A stretch of 64,000 bases of DNA from Pseudonocardia kunmingensis (GTDB lineage Bacteria > Actinomycetota > Actinomycetes > Mycobacteriales > Pseudonocardiaceae): the NCBI RefSeq assembly GCF_006716445.1, contig NZ_VFPA01000004.1, positions 620,001-684,000 of the forward strand. Direction: 5' to 3'. Each line of letters begins with the position of its first letter. The stretch's first letter is position 1. The position numbers and the translations under genes are program-made. Of the stretch, positions 25,879-36,361 are shown in pieces. A model generated the notes under the pieces. It was not told where the DNA came from, did no database searches, and was given only the letters and a program-made list of their open reading frames with translations.

Positions 25879-27381
25879 GTGACGACTTCGAAGCAACCCG
25901 ACGCCGGTCCGCCGGTCGGCGCGGACACGGCCGCCGACGCCGGACGCGTATGGCACGCAGGCGGCCTGGCACCGATGCCCATCCGGAAGCTTCCGGATGC
26001 ACCACCCTCCGTCCACCTCCTCGGGCCGACGGTCTTCCTCGTCGCGCTCGGTGTAGGTATGGGCGAGTCCTACATGTGGCCACGACTCGTGCTGCTGTTC
26101 GGGCCCGAGATCCGCTGGCTGTTCCTGATCGGTGTCACGCTGCAGGCGTTCGTCCTGCTGGAGATGGCGCGTTATGCCATGGCGACCGGTGAGTCCATCT
26201 TCACCGGCGCGGCGCGCGTCTTCAAACCGATCATGTGGTTCTTCTTCACGATCGCGATCCTCATCTACATCTGGCCGGGTCACCTCTCGGCCGGCGCGAG
26301 CGCGTTCGAACAGGCCACCGGTGTCCCGTGGCAGGTGAGCGCCACCATCGGCATGCTGCTGGTCGGCACGCTGTTCACGCTCGCCAAGGTGATCTACGAC
26401 CTCGTGGAGAAGATCCTCGGACTCCTGATCGGCCTCCTCGTGGTCGGGACGGCGGTCATCGCGTCGCTGGTCGGCACCTGGGCCGATCTGACCTCCACGC
26501 TCGCGGGCATGTTCGCGTTCGGCTTCATCCCGGCCGAGGCGCACACCGCCGAGTGGTTCCCGATCATCGTCGGTTCGATCGCGTTCGCGGGCCCTTCGGG
26601 TATGCAGCAGATGTGGTACACGCTGCACCTGCGGGAGAGCGGCGCCGGGATGGGCGCGCACGTGCCGAAGGTGCGCGGTCTCGCCAGTGCCGGTCAGGAG
26701 GAGGAGCGCTCCGCGACCGGCTTCATGTTCGACACCGACGATCCGGCCGAGTTGGCGAAGTGGAAGGGCTGGCGCAGGTGGGTCACGTTCGACGCCATCC
26801 TGCTCTTCTGGGGCATCACGATGCTCGTCACGATCTCGTTCACCGTGCTCGCCCGCGCGGCGGCGCGACAGAACCCGGCCGTCGTCGACGAACTGCGCAA
26901 CGGTGAGCGGGAAGCCGCACTGCTGGCGATGTCCGACTCCTTCGGCTCGGTCGGCCTGCCGGTGCTCGGCACGGTGTTCCTCCTGTTCATCGCGCTGATC
27001 GGCCTGAACGCCACGCTGGGACTGTTCGACTCGTTCGCCCGCGGGCAGTCGGACATGGCCTACACCTTCATCCCGTCGTTGCGGAAGTTCGGCATGTCCC
27101 GCCTGTACGGGTACTTCCTGTGGTTCGTGATCGTCTTCGGGATCGTCATCCTGTGGGGCGGCCCGGCCGATGGCCCCGAGGCGATCCTGGACGTCCTCGC
27201 GTTCCTGTCCGCGTTCGCCATGGGTGCGTACTGCGTCGTGCTCCTGCTGGTGAACAACAGGATGTTGCCCAAGCCGATCCGTCCGAAGTGGTGGACCAAC
27301 GCCATCATCGGCTTCGGTGCGGTGTTCTACCTGGGCGCATTGTTCTACAGCCTGGCCGTCTTCGGCGCCCTCCCGGACTGA
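25879..27381 (+). CDS. NRAMP-superfamily-like permease lacking the metal-binding motifs
   Basis: A 500-residue membrane protein with about 11 helices, resembling NRAMP transporters in fold order: helix 1 region VFLVALGVGMGESYMWPRLV, helix 3 region LEMARYAMATGESIFTGAAR, helix 6 region SIAFAGPSGMQQMWYTLHLR, and a cytosolic insert of about 35 residues after it. True NRAMPs have DPGN in helix 1 and MPH in helix 6 for Mn2+/Fe2+; both are absent here (GMGES and GPSGMQQ instead). A different substrate is therefore likely, and an organic acid such as oxalate or formate is a reasonable guess from context. GTG 25879 follows GGAGAGG. A damaged paralogue is at 28018. Confidence 0.7.
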   Translation: MTTSKQPDAGPPVGADTAADAGRVWHAGGLAPMPIRKLPDAPPSVHLLGPTVFLVALGVGMGESYMWPRLVLLFGPEIRWLFLIGVTLQAFVLLEMARYAMATGESIFTGAARVFKPIMWFFFTIAILIYIWPGHLSAGASAFEQATGVPWQVSATIGMLLVGTLFTLAKVIYDLVEKILGLLIGLLVVGTAVIASLVGTWADLTSTLAGMFAFGFIPAEAHTAEWFPIIVGSIAFAGPSGMQQMWYTLHLRESGAGMGAHVPKVRGLASAGQEEERSATGFMFDTDDPAELAKWKGWRRWVTFDAILLFWGITMLVTISFTVLARAAARQNPAVVDELRNGEREAALLAMSDSFGSVGLPVLGTVFLLFIALIGLNATLGLFDSFARGQSDMAYTFIPSLRKFGMSRLYGYFLWFVIVFGIVILWGGPADGPEAILDVLAFLSAFAMGAYCVVLLLVNNRMLPKPIRPKWWTNAIIGFGAVFYLGALFYSLAVFGALPD

Positions 27382-27382
27382 C

Positions 27383-27979
27383 ATGAATATCCGGAGCGCA
27401 CGTCAGCTCGCCGAGATCGGCGCCCCCGGCGCCGTGATCGGCGTGATCGCGGGCGCCGTGCTCGGGGTGTTGGCCGGCGTCGTCGGCCAACCCCTCGGCT
27501 GGGCGCTCACCGGTGCCGTGATGCTCGCCGTACCACTCGCCTTCGTCGGCGGCTGCTACGGCGTGCTCACCGGGCTCGGACATGCCCTGCCGGGCATGTT
27601 CACGCCTGCGGCGCTGCTGTGGCTGGTGGGCTTCCCGCTCTCCCGCCTGTGGCACGAGACGATGACACCCGTCGTGCTGGGTGGTCCTGCCACCCCGCCT
27701 GATGACGTCGTCACATTCCTGCTGTACCAGGCCTTGGTCAGCATGGGCTTTGCGATCGGGTTCATCTGGCTCTACGAGCGGATCATCCCCGGATGGCTGT
27801 CTCAGATCAAGGACCACAATCCCTACGCCGAGCGGGTGTACGCCCGCTACATCGCCCACGCAGAACAAATGTGGAACCTCAGGGAGCAGAGACGTGCCCG
27901 TCGCCGGGCGGGGCATGCTCCCGGGGAGGTGGGTACCCGAAGGGGCACCCCCAAGGTGAAGGCCAAACGGTCATCGTGA
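27383..27979 (+). CDS. Small membrane protein next to the NRAMP-like permease
   Basis: A 198-residue protein not recognised by family. It has about four hydrophobic segments (VIGVIAGAVLGVLAGVVG, WALTGAVMLAVPLAFVGGC, FTPAALLWLVGFPLSRLW, FLLYQALVSMGFAIGFIWLY) and a basic cytoplasmic tail (NLREQRRARRRAGHA onward). Its ATG lies one base after the permease stop, so the two are co-translated and may form one transport unit. A 16-bp hairpin starts two bases after its stop. The function is unknown; a permease partner is inferred from coupling only. Confidence 0.65.
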   Translation: MNIRSARQLAEIGAPGAVIGVIAGAVLGVLAGVVGQPLGWALTGAVMLAVPLAFVGGCYGVLTGLGHALPGMFTPAALLWLVGFPLSRLWHETMTPVVLGGPATPPDDVVTFLLYQALVSMGFAIGFIWLYERIIPGWLSQIKDHNPYAERVYARYIAHAEQMWNLREQRRARRRAGHAPGEVGTRRGTPKVKAKRSS

Positions 27980-27980
27980 G

Positions 27981-28015
27981 GATCGGCGCGGCGGAGATTC
28001 TCCGCCGCGCCGATC
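27981..28015. terminator. Terminator after the permease pair, 16-bp perfect stem
   Basis: GATCGGCGCGGCGGAG (27981-27996) pairs perfectly with 28000-28015 across a three-base loop. It separates the intact permease operon from the paralogue remnant that begins immediately afterwards. Confidence 0.75.
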
Positions 28016-28017
28016 GT

Positions 28018-28536
28018 TGAACCGGACAGACGTCGGCGGCAGCCCTGCTCCGCGACGGCGAGCGGGAGGCTGCGCTGATGGCCATGTCGGGGTCGTTCGC
28101 CTCGGTCGGCCTGCCGGCGCTGGGCGGCGTTTTCCTCGGGTTCATCGCGCTGATCGGCCTGAACGCCACGATCGGGCTGTTCGACTCGTTCTCCCGCGGC
28201 CGGGCCGACATGACCTACCACTTCGTCCCCGGCGCCGAGCGGTTCCACCGGTCCCACCTCTACGGCGGGTTCCTCTGGGGTGTGATCCTCTGGGGGATCT
28301 GCATCCTGCTGTGGGCCCCGGCCGATGGTTCCGCCGCGATCCTGGACCTCCTCGCGTTCCTGTCCGCGTTCGCCATGGGCGCGTACTGCATCGTGCTGCT
28401 CCTGGTGAACAACCGGCTGCTGCCCAAGCCGATCCGGCCGGAGATCTGGACCAACCTGATCATCGGCTTCGGCGCCGTGTTCTACCTGGGCATGCTGTTC
28501 TACAGCCTGTTCGCCTACGGTGTCGTCCTGAACTAG
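28018..28536 (+). pseudogene. C-terminal remnant of a second NRAMP-like permease
   Basis: From about 28048 the frame reads LLRDGEREAALMAMSGSFAS and continues to the stop at 28536, matching residues about 337-500 of the intact permease at 25879 at most positions (GLNATIGLFDSFSRG against GLNATLGLFDSFARG; the C-termini differ). The N-terminal two thirds, including the predicted substrate site, are missing, and a stop codon (TGA 28018-28020) precedes the homology. It sits right after a terminator with no promoter seen. An ATG at 28078 would give 152 residues, but a working transporter is unlikely. It looks like the leftover of a tandem duplication and deletion. Confidence 0.75.
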
Positions 28537-28569
28537 GCGGACAACGGTCCTCCTGACGACGACAAGACG

Positions 28570-28601
28570 ATGCGGCGGGGCTCTCGCGAGCCCCGCCGCA
28601 T
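28570..28601. terminator. Terminator between the permease remnant and fdhB, 14-bp stem
   Basis: ATGCGGCGGGGCTC (28570-28583) pairs with GAGCCCCGCCGCAT (28588-28601) around TCGC. Flanking CAAGAC (28563-28568) and GTCTTG (28604-28609) extend the pairing. On the minus strand it lies just downstream of the fdhB stop. Confidence 0.75.
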
Positions 28602-28628
28602 TTGTCTTGCCCGGACCGGCCCCGGCCG

Positions 28629-30377
28629 TCAGGCCTGCCCGTTGCGGCCGGCCTTGTCGTCGATCTCGGGGTCGTCGTCCTTCGGGTGCATGCGGGCCGT
28701 GGTGCCACCCCGGTGCATGCCCAGGACGCTGACCACCGGGCCGAGGGCCACCTGCCCGAGGCCGCAGATCGAGGTCTTGCGCATCACCATCTCGAGCTCC
28801 AGGACGCGTTCGCGGCCGGTGTCGTCGAGGCCGCCGTCGCCGAGGGCGTCGGTGAGCAGCGTGTGCGCCTTCGTCGAGCCGACCCGGCAGGGCACGCACT
28901 TGCCGCAGGACTCGTTGCGGAAGAACCGCAGCACGTTGGTGGCCGCGGCAAGCAGGTCCGTGCCTTCCGCGATCGCGACCAGCGCGCCGGAGCCGAGCAT
29001 GGACCCGGCCTCGGCGAGCGTGCCGAAGTCGAGGGGGACGTCGAGCTGGTCGGGTCCGAGGAAGTTCGAGGACGCCCCGCCGGGTTGGATGGCCTGCAGC
29101 GCCGCCCCGCCGGCCATGCCGCCCGCCTCGTCCAGCAGGGCGCGGGCGGTGGTGCCCATCGGCACGCAGTACACCCCCGGCCGCTCGACGTGCCCGGAGA
29201 CGGCGAAGAACTTCCAGCCGATCGAGTCGCCGGCGCCCTGGTCGCGCCACCACTGGGGGCCGCGTTCGACGATGACGGGTACGTCGGCGAAGGTCTCGAC
29301 GGAGTTCATCAGGGTGGGGCGACCCCAGAGGCCGTGGATGCCGGGGAAGGGCGGCTTGTTGCGGGGTTCGCCGCGGTGGCCCTCCATGGCCTCGATCAGG
29401 GCGGACTCCTCGCCGAGGATGTAGCCGCCGGGCGAGGTGAAGATGTCCAGGTGCAGCGTGCGGCCGCTGCCCAGCACGTCGGTGCCGAGCAGCCCGGCAG
29501 CGCGCAGCGCCTCGATCTCGGCGCGCAGCACGTGTTCTTCGGGCCCGTACTCGTGGCGGATGAACACATACCCCTGCTCGGCACCGGTGCAGACCATGCC
29601 CAGCAGCAGGCCTTCCAGCACCAGGTGGGGTTCGTCGGCGAGGATCTGGCGGTCCTTGAAGGTGCCCGGTTCGGACTCGTCGGCGTTGCAGATGGCGTAC
29701 TTGAGCCCAGCGGGCTGGTCGGCGACCAGCTGCCACTTGCGGCCCGTCGGGAACCCGGCCCCGCCCATGCCGCGCAGCCCGGAGTCGGTGACCGCGGCGA
29801 TCACGTCCTGCGCGCTGCGGTCGCCGGTGAGCACCGAGCGCAGCACGCGGTAGCGCTGCTCCCCCGGGGCGTACGGGTCGTTCGGCCACGGCTGTTCCCG
29901 GCCCGACGGCGTGGGCGCGCCGTGGCCGACCAGCTCGTCGGCGCGGGCCGCGGCCACCAGCGCGTCGGTGTCGTCGAGGGGGGCGGGGTGTTCGTTGACC
30001 GCCACCGCGGGCGCGGTGTCGCAGCGGCCCAGGCAGGACACCTCGCGGAACTCGACGTCCGCCTCGCCCTCCAGCCGGGCCCGCAGGGCGTCCAGCCGGG
30101 CGTCGGCGCCGGCGAGCCAGCAGGTGAGATCGTGGCAGCCGTGCACGGCGACCTTGGTCGGGGGCTCGGTGCGGAAGTGCGGGTAGAACGAGACCAGGCC
30201 CTCGATCTCGTACAGCGGGCGGCGCATCTCCCGGGCCAGGGCGAGGAGTTCTTCGCGGGGCAGCCAGCCCAGCCGGGCCTGGATGGCGTTCAGCTCGGGG
30301 ATCAGGCTCGGTCCGGGGAACTTCCCGGCCCGAGCCTCCACACCCGGCACCTTCGCGGGATTGATCGAGCGGGTCAT
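28629..30377 (-). CDS. NAD-dependent formate dehydrogenase, diaphorase subunit (NuoE-NuoF fusion)
   Basis: A 582-residue flavoprotein subunit that passes electrons from formate to NAD+. Residues about 15-160 are NuoE-like with 2Fe-2S cysteines (CHDLTCWL and VSCLGRCDTAPAV). From about 185 it is NuoF-like: RGMGGAGFPTGRKW (NAD/FMN loop), CNADESEPGTFKDR, FTSPGGYILGEESALIEAME, and the 4Fe-4S site SCGKCVPCRVGSTK plus SICGLGQVA. ATG 30377 overlaps the stop of the catalytic subunit (ATGA). With it, this forms the soluble, molybdenum- or tungsten-dependent formate dehydrogenase that would burn formate released by Oxc/Frc. Confidence 0.88.
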   Translation of the reverse strand: MTRSINPAKVPGVEARAGKFPGPSLIPELNAIQARLGWLPREELLALAREMRRPLYEIEGLVSFYPHFRTEPPTKVAVHGCHDLTCWLAGADARLDALRARLEGEADVEFREVSCLGRCDTAPAVAVNEHPAPLDDTDALVAAARADELVGHGAPTPSGREQPWPNDPYAPGEQRYRVLRSVLTGDRSAQDVIAAVTDSGLRGMGGAGFPTGRKWQLVADQPAGLKYAICNADESEPGTFKDRQILADEPHLVLEGLLLGMVCTGAEQGYVFIRHEYGPEEHVLRAEIEALRAAGLLGTDVLGSGRTLHLDIFTSPGGYILGEESALIEAMEGHRGEPRNKPPFPGIHGLWGRPTLMNSVETFADVPVIVERGPQWWRDQGAGDSIGWKFFAVSGHVERPGVYCVPMGTTARALLDEAGGMAGGAALQAIQPGGASSNFLGPDQLDVPLDFGTLAEAGSMLGSGALVAIAEGTDLLAAATNVLRFFRNESCGKCVPCRVGSTKAHTLLTDALGDGGLDDTGRERVLELEMVMRKTSICGLGQVALGPVVSVLGMHRGGTTARMHPKDDDPEIDDKAGRNGQA

Positions 30378-33256
30378 GCCCGTCCTCCGATGGCCTCGAC
30401 CTGTACGGCGCAGAACTTGAACTCCGGGATCTTCCCCGTCGGGTCGATCTCGTCGATCGTCAGGAGGTTGGCCGCGGCCTCCCGGAAGTGGAACGCGATG
30501 AAGCAGTTGCCCAGCGCCTCCCGGTGCGACACGCGCAGCTTCAGCTCGATCTCCCCACGCCGGGAGCGGGCGCGCACGATCTCGCCGTGGGTCAGCCCGC
30601 GGTCGGCGGCGTCCTTCGGGTGCATGTACACCTCCGCCTCCGGGGAGATCGCATCGAGGGCGTAGGAGCGCCGCGTCATCGAGCCGGTGTGCCAGTGCTC
30701 GAGCAGCCGGCCGGTGTTGAGCACCAGCGGGAACTCCGCATCCGGCAGCTCCTTGGCCGGCAGCCACTCGGCCGGCACGAGGTGGGCGAGCCCGTCGTCG
30801 GTGTTGAAGCTCTCGTCGAACATCACCACGGTGCCGTCGGAGTGCTCCGGGTCGTCGTTGGGGTAGAGCTTCCCGGAGAGCCCCAGGTTGTCGTAGGAGA
30901 GGTTGGCGTAGCTGGGCATCACCGCGACCATCTCGTCGAACACCTCGCCCGGGTGCGCGTAGTGCCAGTCCAGGCCCAGGCGTTGGGCGAGGTCCTGCAC
31001 GATCTCCCAGTCCGCCCGGGCCTGACCGGGCGGGTCGAGGACCTTGCGTCCGCGCTGCACGCGGCGGTCGGTGTTGGTGTAGCTGCCGTCCTTCTCCAGG
31101 TAGGAGGTGGCGGGCAGGATCACGTCGGCGAACTCGGCGGTCTCGGTGAGGAAGATGTCCTGCACCACGAGGAAGTCGAGCGTGCTGAGCGCCTTGCGCA
31201 CCTTGTTGATGTTCGGGTCGGACAGGAACGGGTTCTCACCCAGCATGTACATCCCGCGGACCCCGCCCGCGAGGATGGAACCGATGATCTCGGTGACGGT
31301 CAGGCCGCGGTCGGGGTCGAGCCCGGTCACGCCCCAGGCCTGCTCGAACCGCTCGCGCACGCCCGGGTCGTCGGCCTTCTGGTAGTCCGGGTAGAACATC
31401 GGGATCAGCCCGACGTCCGAGGCGCCTTGGACGTTGTTCTGCCCGCGCAGCGGGTGCAGCCCCGAGCCGGGCTTGCCGACGTTCCCGGTGATCGCACACA
31501 TCGCGATCAGGCAGCGGGCGTTGTCGGTGCCGGTGGTGTGCTGGGAGATGCCCATCCCCCAGTAGATGATCCCGGCGCCCGCGCCGCCCCAGAGCTTCGC
31601 GACCTCGGTGATCTGCTCGGCCGGTACCCCGGTGATCTGCGCCGCGCGCTCCGGCGGGTAGTCCGCGACGGTCCGGGCGAGCTCGTCGTAGTTCGAGGTG
31701 CGGTTCGCGATGAACTCGCGGTCGAACAACCCGAGCCGGATCACCTCGTGCATCACGCCGTTGTAGAACGCGACGTCGGTGCCCGGCTTGAGCTGGCAGA
31801 ACACGTCCGCGTGCTCGGAGACCGTGGAGGCGCGCGGGTCGATGTAGATGATCTTCGTGCCCTTGCGGCGGGCCTGCTTGAAGAACGAGCTCGCCACCGG
31901 GTGGTTCGCCGTCGGGTTCGACCCGGTGATGATCACGACGTCGGCGTTCACCACGTCGCCGTAGGTCGTGGACACCGCGCCCGAACCGATGCCCTCGAAC
32001 AGCGCGGCGACCGACGAGGCATGGCACAGCCGGGTGCAGTGGTCGATGTTGTTGGTGCGGAAGCGGGTGCGCAGCAGCTTCTGGAAGAGGTAGGCCTCCT
32101 CGTTGGAGCACTTCGCCGACCCGAACCCCGCGATCGCCCCCGGCCCGCCGTCGGCGTGGATCCCGGACAGGCGCCGGGCCACCAGGTCGAGGGCCTCGTC
32201 CCAGGTGGCCTCCCGGAAGTGCGGCAGCACCTCGTCGTAGTCGACCAGCCCGCCCGGCTTGCGGCCGCGGTCCTTGCCCGGCCTGTCGTCCTTGCGCCGC
32301 TTGCCGTTGCCCTCGCCGCGCACGTCGGCCGAGAGCGCACCCTTCGGGTACGACTCCTCGCGGCGGATGAGTGGCACCGTCAGCCGCTGCGGGGACGCCG
32401 CGTAGTCCCAGCCGTAGCGGCCCTTCACGCACAACCGGCCCTGCGAGCCCGGCTGGTCCCGACCCTCGGCGAAGGAGATCGCGCCGCGTTCGCGGTCCAC
32501 GTTGTAGGTCAGCGCACACCCCACACCGCAGTACGGGCACACCGACTCGACCTGCTCCAACTCCGCACGCGGCCGGATCGGAATGTTGTTGATCGCCTTG
32601 TTGGTCAACGCCCCCGTCGGGCACGCCGCCACGCACTCCCCGCACGTCACGCAGCTCGACGAGCCCATGGGGTCGTTCAGGTCGAACGCGATCCGCGTGG
32701 CATACCCCTTGCCCGAGCGGCCGATCACGTCGTTGCCCTGCACGTCGTCACACGCCCGCACGCACCGGTCGCACAGGATGCAGGCGTCGTGGTCCACCGC
32801 GATCACCGGGTTCGACAGGTCCGTGCCCCGGCCCGACCCGCGCGGCATCCCGTCCGCGTCCACCACGTGGAAGCCCTCGGCCAGGTCGAACAACAGGTTG
32901 TCCCGCGTCGTGGTGTGCTTGCGGTCCTGCTCGGGCGCCGGCTGGTCGGCCATCAGCAGCTCGGTCAGCACCTCGCGGGAGCGCTGCACCTCCGGGGTGG
33001 CCGTCTGCACCTGCATGCCGTCCTCGCACGGACGCACGCAGGCCGCGGCGAACGCCCGACCGCCGGTGTCGACCACGCACATCCGGCACACCCCGACCGG
33101 GTCGAACCGCTCGTCGTGGCACAGCACCGGGATCTCCACCCCGACCTGCTTCGCCGCGTCGTAGATCGTCGTCCCCTCCGGGACGCTGACCTCACGGCCG
33201 TCGATCGTGGCGGTGACGGTGGCGGCCTGCTGCATGGCCGGGAGCGTCGTGGTCAT
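30374..33256 (-). CDS. NAD-dependent formate dehydrogenase, catalytic subunit (Mo/W-bisMGD, Cys type)
   Basis: A 960-residue subunit. Residues about 10-90 are a 2Fe-2S ferredoxin domain (VLCHDERFDPVGVCRMCVVD). Two 4Fe-4S clusters follow (CILCDRCVRACDD and CVTCGECVAACPTGAL, about 175-240), then a 4Fe-4S domain (CPYCGVGCALTYNV) and the molybdopterin domains. The active-site ligand is Cys in CTRLCHASSV, so it is not a selenoprotein. RGQNNVQGASDVG and the C-terminal LNTGRLLEHWHTGSMTRRS agree with FdhA. It oxidises formate to CO2. An insert of about 40 Lys/Arg/Gly-rich residues (ALSADVRGEGNGKRRKDDRP) after the Fe-S part is unusual. Two operator copies lie upstream. Confidence 0.9.
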   Translation of the reverse strand: MTTTLPAMQQAATVTATIDGREVSVPEGTTIYDAAKQVGVEIPVLCHDERFDPVGVCRMCVVDTGGRAFAAACVRPCEDGMQVQTATPEVQRSREVLTELLMADQPAPEQDRKHTTTRDNLLFDLAEGFHVVDADGMPRGSGRGTDLSNPVIAVDHDACILCDRCVRACDDVQGNDVIGRSGKGYATRIAFDLNDPMGSSSCVTCGECVAACPTGALTNKAINNIPIRPRAELEQVESVCPYCGVGCALTYNVDRERGAISFAEGRDQPGSQGRLCVKGRYGWDYAASPQRLTVPLIRREESYPKGALSADVRGEGNGKRRKDDRPGKDRGRKPGGLVDYDEVLPHFREATWDEALDLVARRLSGIHADGGPGAIAGFGSAKCSNEEAYLFQKLLRTRFRTNNIDHCTRLCHASSVAALFEGIGSGAVSTTYGDVVNADVVIITGSNPTANHPVASSFFKQARRKGTKIIYIDPRASTVSEHADVFCQLKPGTDVAFYNGVMHEVIRLGLFDREFIANRTSNYDELARTVADYPPERAAQITGVPAEQITEVAKLWGGAGAGIIYWGMGISQHTTGTDNARCLIAMCAITGNVGKPGSGLHPLRGQNNVQGASDVGLIPMFYPDYQKADDPGVRERFEQAWGVTGLDPDRGLTVTEIIGSILAGGVRGMYMLGENPFLSDPNINKVRKALSTLDFLVVQDIFLTETAEFADVILPATSYLEKDGSYTNTDRRVQRGRKVLDPPGQARADWEIVQDLAQRLGLDWHYAHPGEVFDEMVAVMPSYANLSYDNLGLSGKLYPNDDPEHSDGTVVMFDESFNTDDGLAHLVPAEWLPAKELPDAEFPLVLNTGRLLEHWHTGSMTRRSYALDAISPEAEVYMHPKDAADRGLTHGEIVRARSRRGEIELKLRVSHREALGNCFIAFHFREAAANLLTIDEIDPTGKIPEFKFCAVQVEAIGGRA

Positions 33257-33285
33257 CCCCGTAGTCTCGTGCGCGAGCGTCTTTT

Positions 33286-33319
33286 TGTCTACGGTATGGA
33301 GGCCTCTGTCTACGGTATG
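33286..33319. promoter_or_regulatory. Two direct-repeat GntR operator copies upstream of fdhA
   Basis: TGTCTACGGTATG occurs at 33286-33298 and again at 33307-33319, spaced exactly 21 bases (two helical turns). On the gene strand each reads CATACCGTAGACA, sharing the CATACNG core with the other island sites. They are 30-63 bases before the fdhA start. Confidence 0.65.
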
Positions 33320-33339
33320 CAGAGGTGCCCGAAAGAAGA

Positions 33340-33375
33340 ACGGCGCTCCCGCCCCGGCCCGGGCGGGAGCGCCGT
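33340..33375 (-). terminator. Intrinsic terminator of acs, 15-bp perfect stem
   Basis: ACGGCGCTCCCGCCC (33340-33354) pairs perfectly with 33361-33375 around six bases. In the direction of acs the stem is followed by TTCTTCTTTC, an intrinsic-terminator-like T-rich tail. It also insulates the fdh operators from acs. Confidence 0.8.
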
Positions 33376-33388
33376 CCCTCGACGAGGA

Positions 33389-35386
<1,998 letters not shown>

Positions 35387-35617
35387 GGGTGCACTCCTGG
35401 TCCTGGACGTGGTGCGCCGGGCGTTCAGCACCCGGCCCTGCATGCGTGGGTAATGACGCTAGTGCGCCTGCCGGTCCAACGCACCGTCGGTCCGGAGAGG
35501 TCGGGCCGGATCGCCGGACGGTCGGCGAACTGCCGACGGACGGCCGAGCGACGGCGTGTCCCGCGGAGTCGGGGTCTGGGTCCGCACGGGTCGCGGGCCG
35601 GGTGACAGCATGCGCTC

Positions 35618-36361
35618 GTGTCCGTGACCGCCGATCCGCTCGCCCCGCTGCTCGAGCTGCCCGGGGTGGCCGACGCCGTCGCCCGGGCCCGCGACGCGCT
35701 GGTGGCCGTGCACAACCACCCCGTCAACCGGCGGGGGTGGCCTGCGAGCGCGGCCGAGGCGGGGCTGCGGGCCGCGCGCGCGTCCGCCGCCCTGGACGGG
35801 GCCGCGCTCGGCACCGGCGACACCGTGGCCGACCCCGTCCTCGCCGGCGCCGTGCGCGCCGTCGAGGAGTCGGGGCGCCTCCTCGGCGCGTGGCGCGGCG
35901 CACCGCTGCAGGCGCTGGCCCGCCTGCACGTCGTGGCCGCGGCCGACCTGGTGCCTGCGGAGCGGCACGAGGCCGAGCTCGGCAGGCCGCGCCCGGACGC
36001 GGGTGTCGCGGCCCGGCTGGGACTGCTCGCCGACCTCGTGACCGGCGGCACCCGGGTTCCCGCACCCGTGCTCGTCGCGGTCGTGCACGGCGAGCTGCTC
36101 GCCCTCGCGCCGTTCGCGGCCGCGAACGGGGTGGTCGCGCGCGCGGCGGCGCGGCTCACCGCGGTGGCCGCAGGGCTCGACCCGAAGGGGCTCGCGGTTC
36201 CGGAGGTGGGGCACCTGCGCCGGGCGGCCGAGTACCGCTCCGCGGCGGCCGCCTTCGCATCCGGCACTCCGGACGGCCTGCGCGAGTGGCTGCTGCACTG
36301 CTGCGCCCAATGGGAGGCGGGGGCGCGGGAGGGGACCTCGATCGCGGACGCCCGCACCTGA
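35618..36361 (+). CDS. Fic-fold protein with a degenerate catalytic motif
   Basis: A 247-residue protein resembling actinobacterial Fic-family-like proteins that lie near acs. It has an N-terminal ARASAALDGAAL segment (similar to the inhibitory or early helix of Fic proteins) and a central helical part. Fic AMP-transferases carry HPFxx(D/E)GNGRxxR. Here the matching stretch is APFAAANGVVARAAARL (about 164-180), which lost the catalytic His and the Gly-Asn-Gly-Arg anion hole. Activity is therefore doubtful; a binding or regulatory role is possible. GTG 35618 is the start; it is divergent from acs. The family call is by motif shape only. Confidence 0.55.
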   Translation: MSVTADPLAPLLELPGVADAVARARDALVAVHNHPVNRRGWPASAAEAGLRAARASAALDGAALGTGDTVADPVLAGAVRAVEESGRLLGAWRGAPLQALARLHVVAAADLVPAERHEAELGRPRPDAGVAARLGLLADLVTGGTRVPAPVLVAVVHGELLALAPFAAANGVVARAAARLTAVAAGLDPKGLAVPEVGHLRRAAEYRSAAAAFASGTPDGLREWLLHCCAQWEAGAREGTSIADART

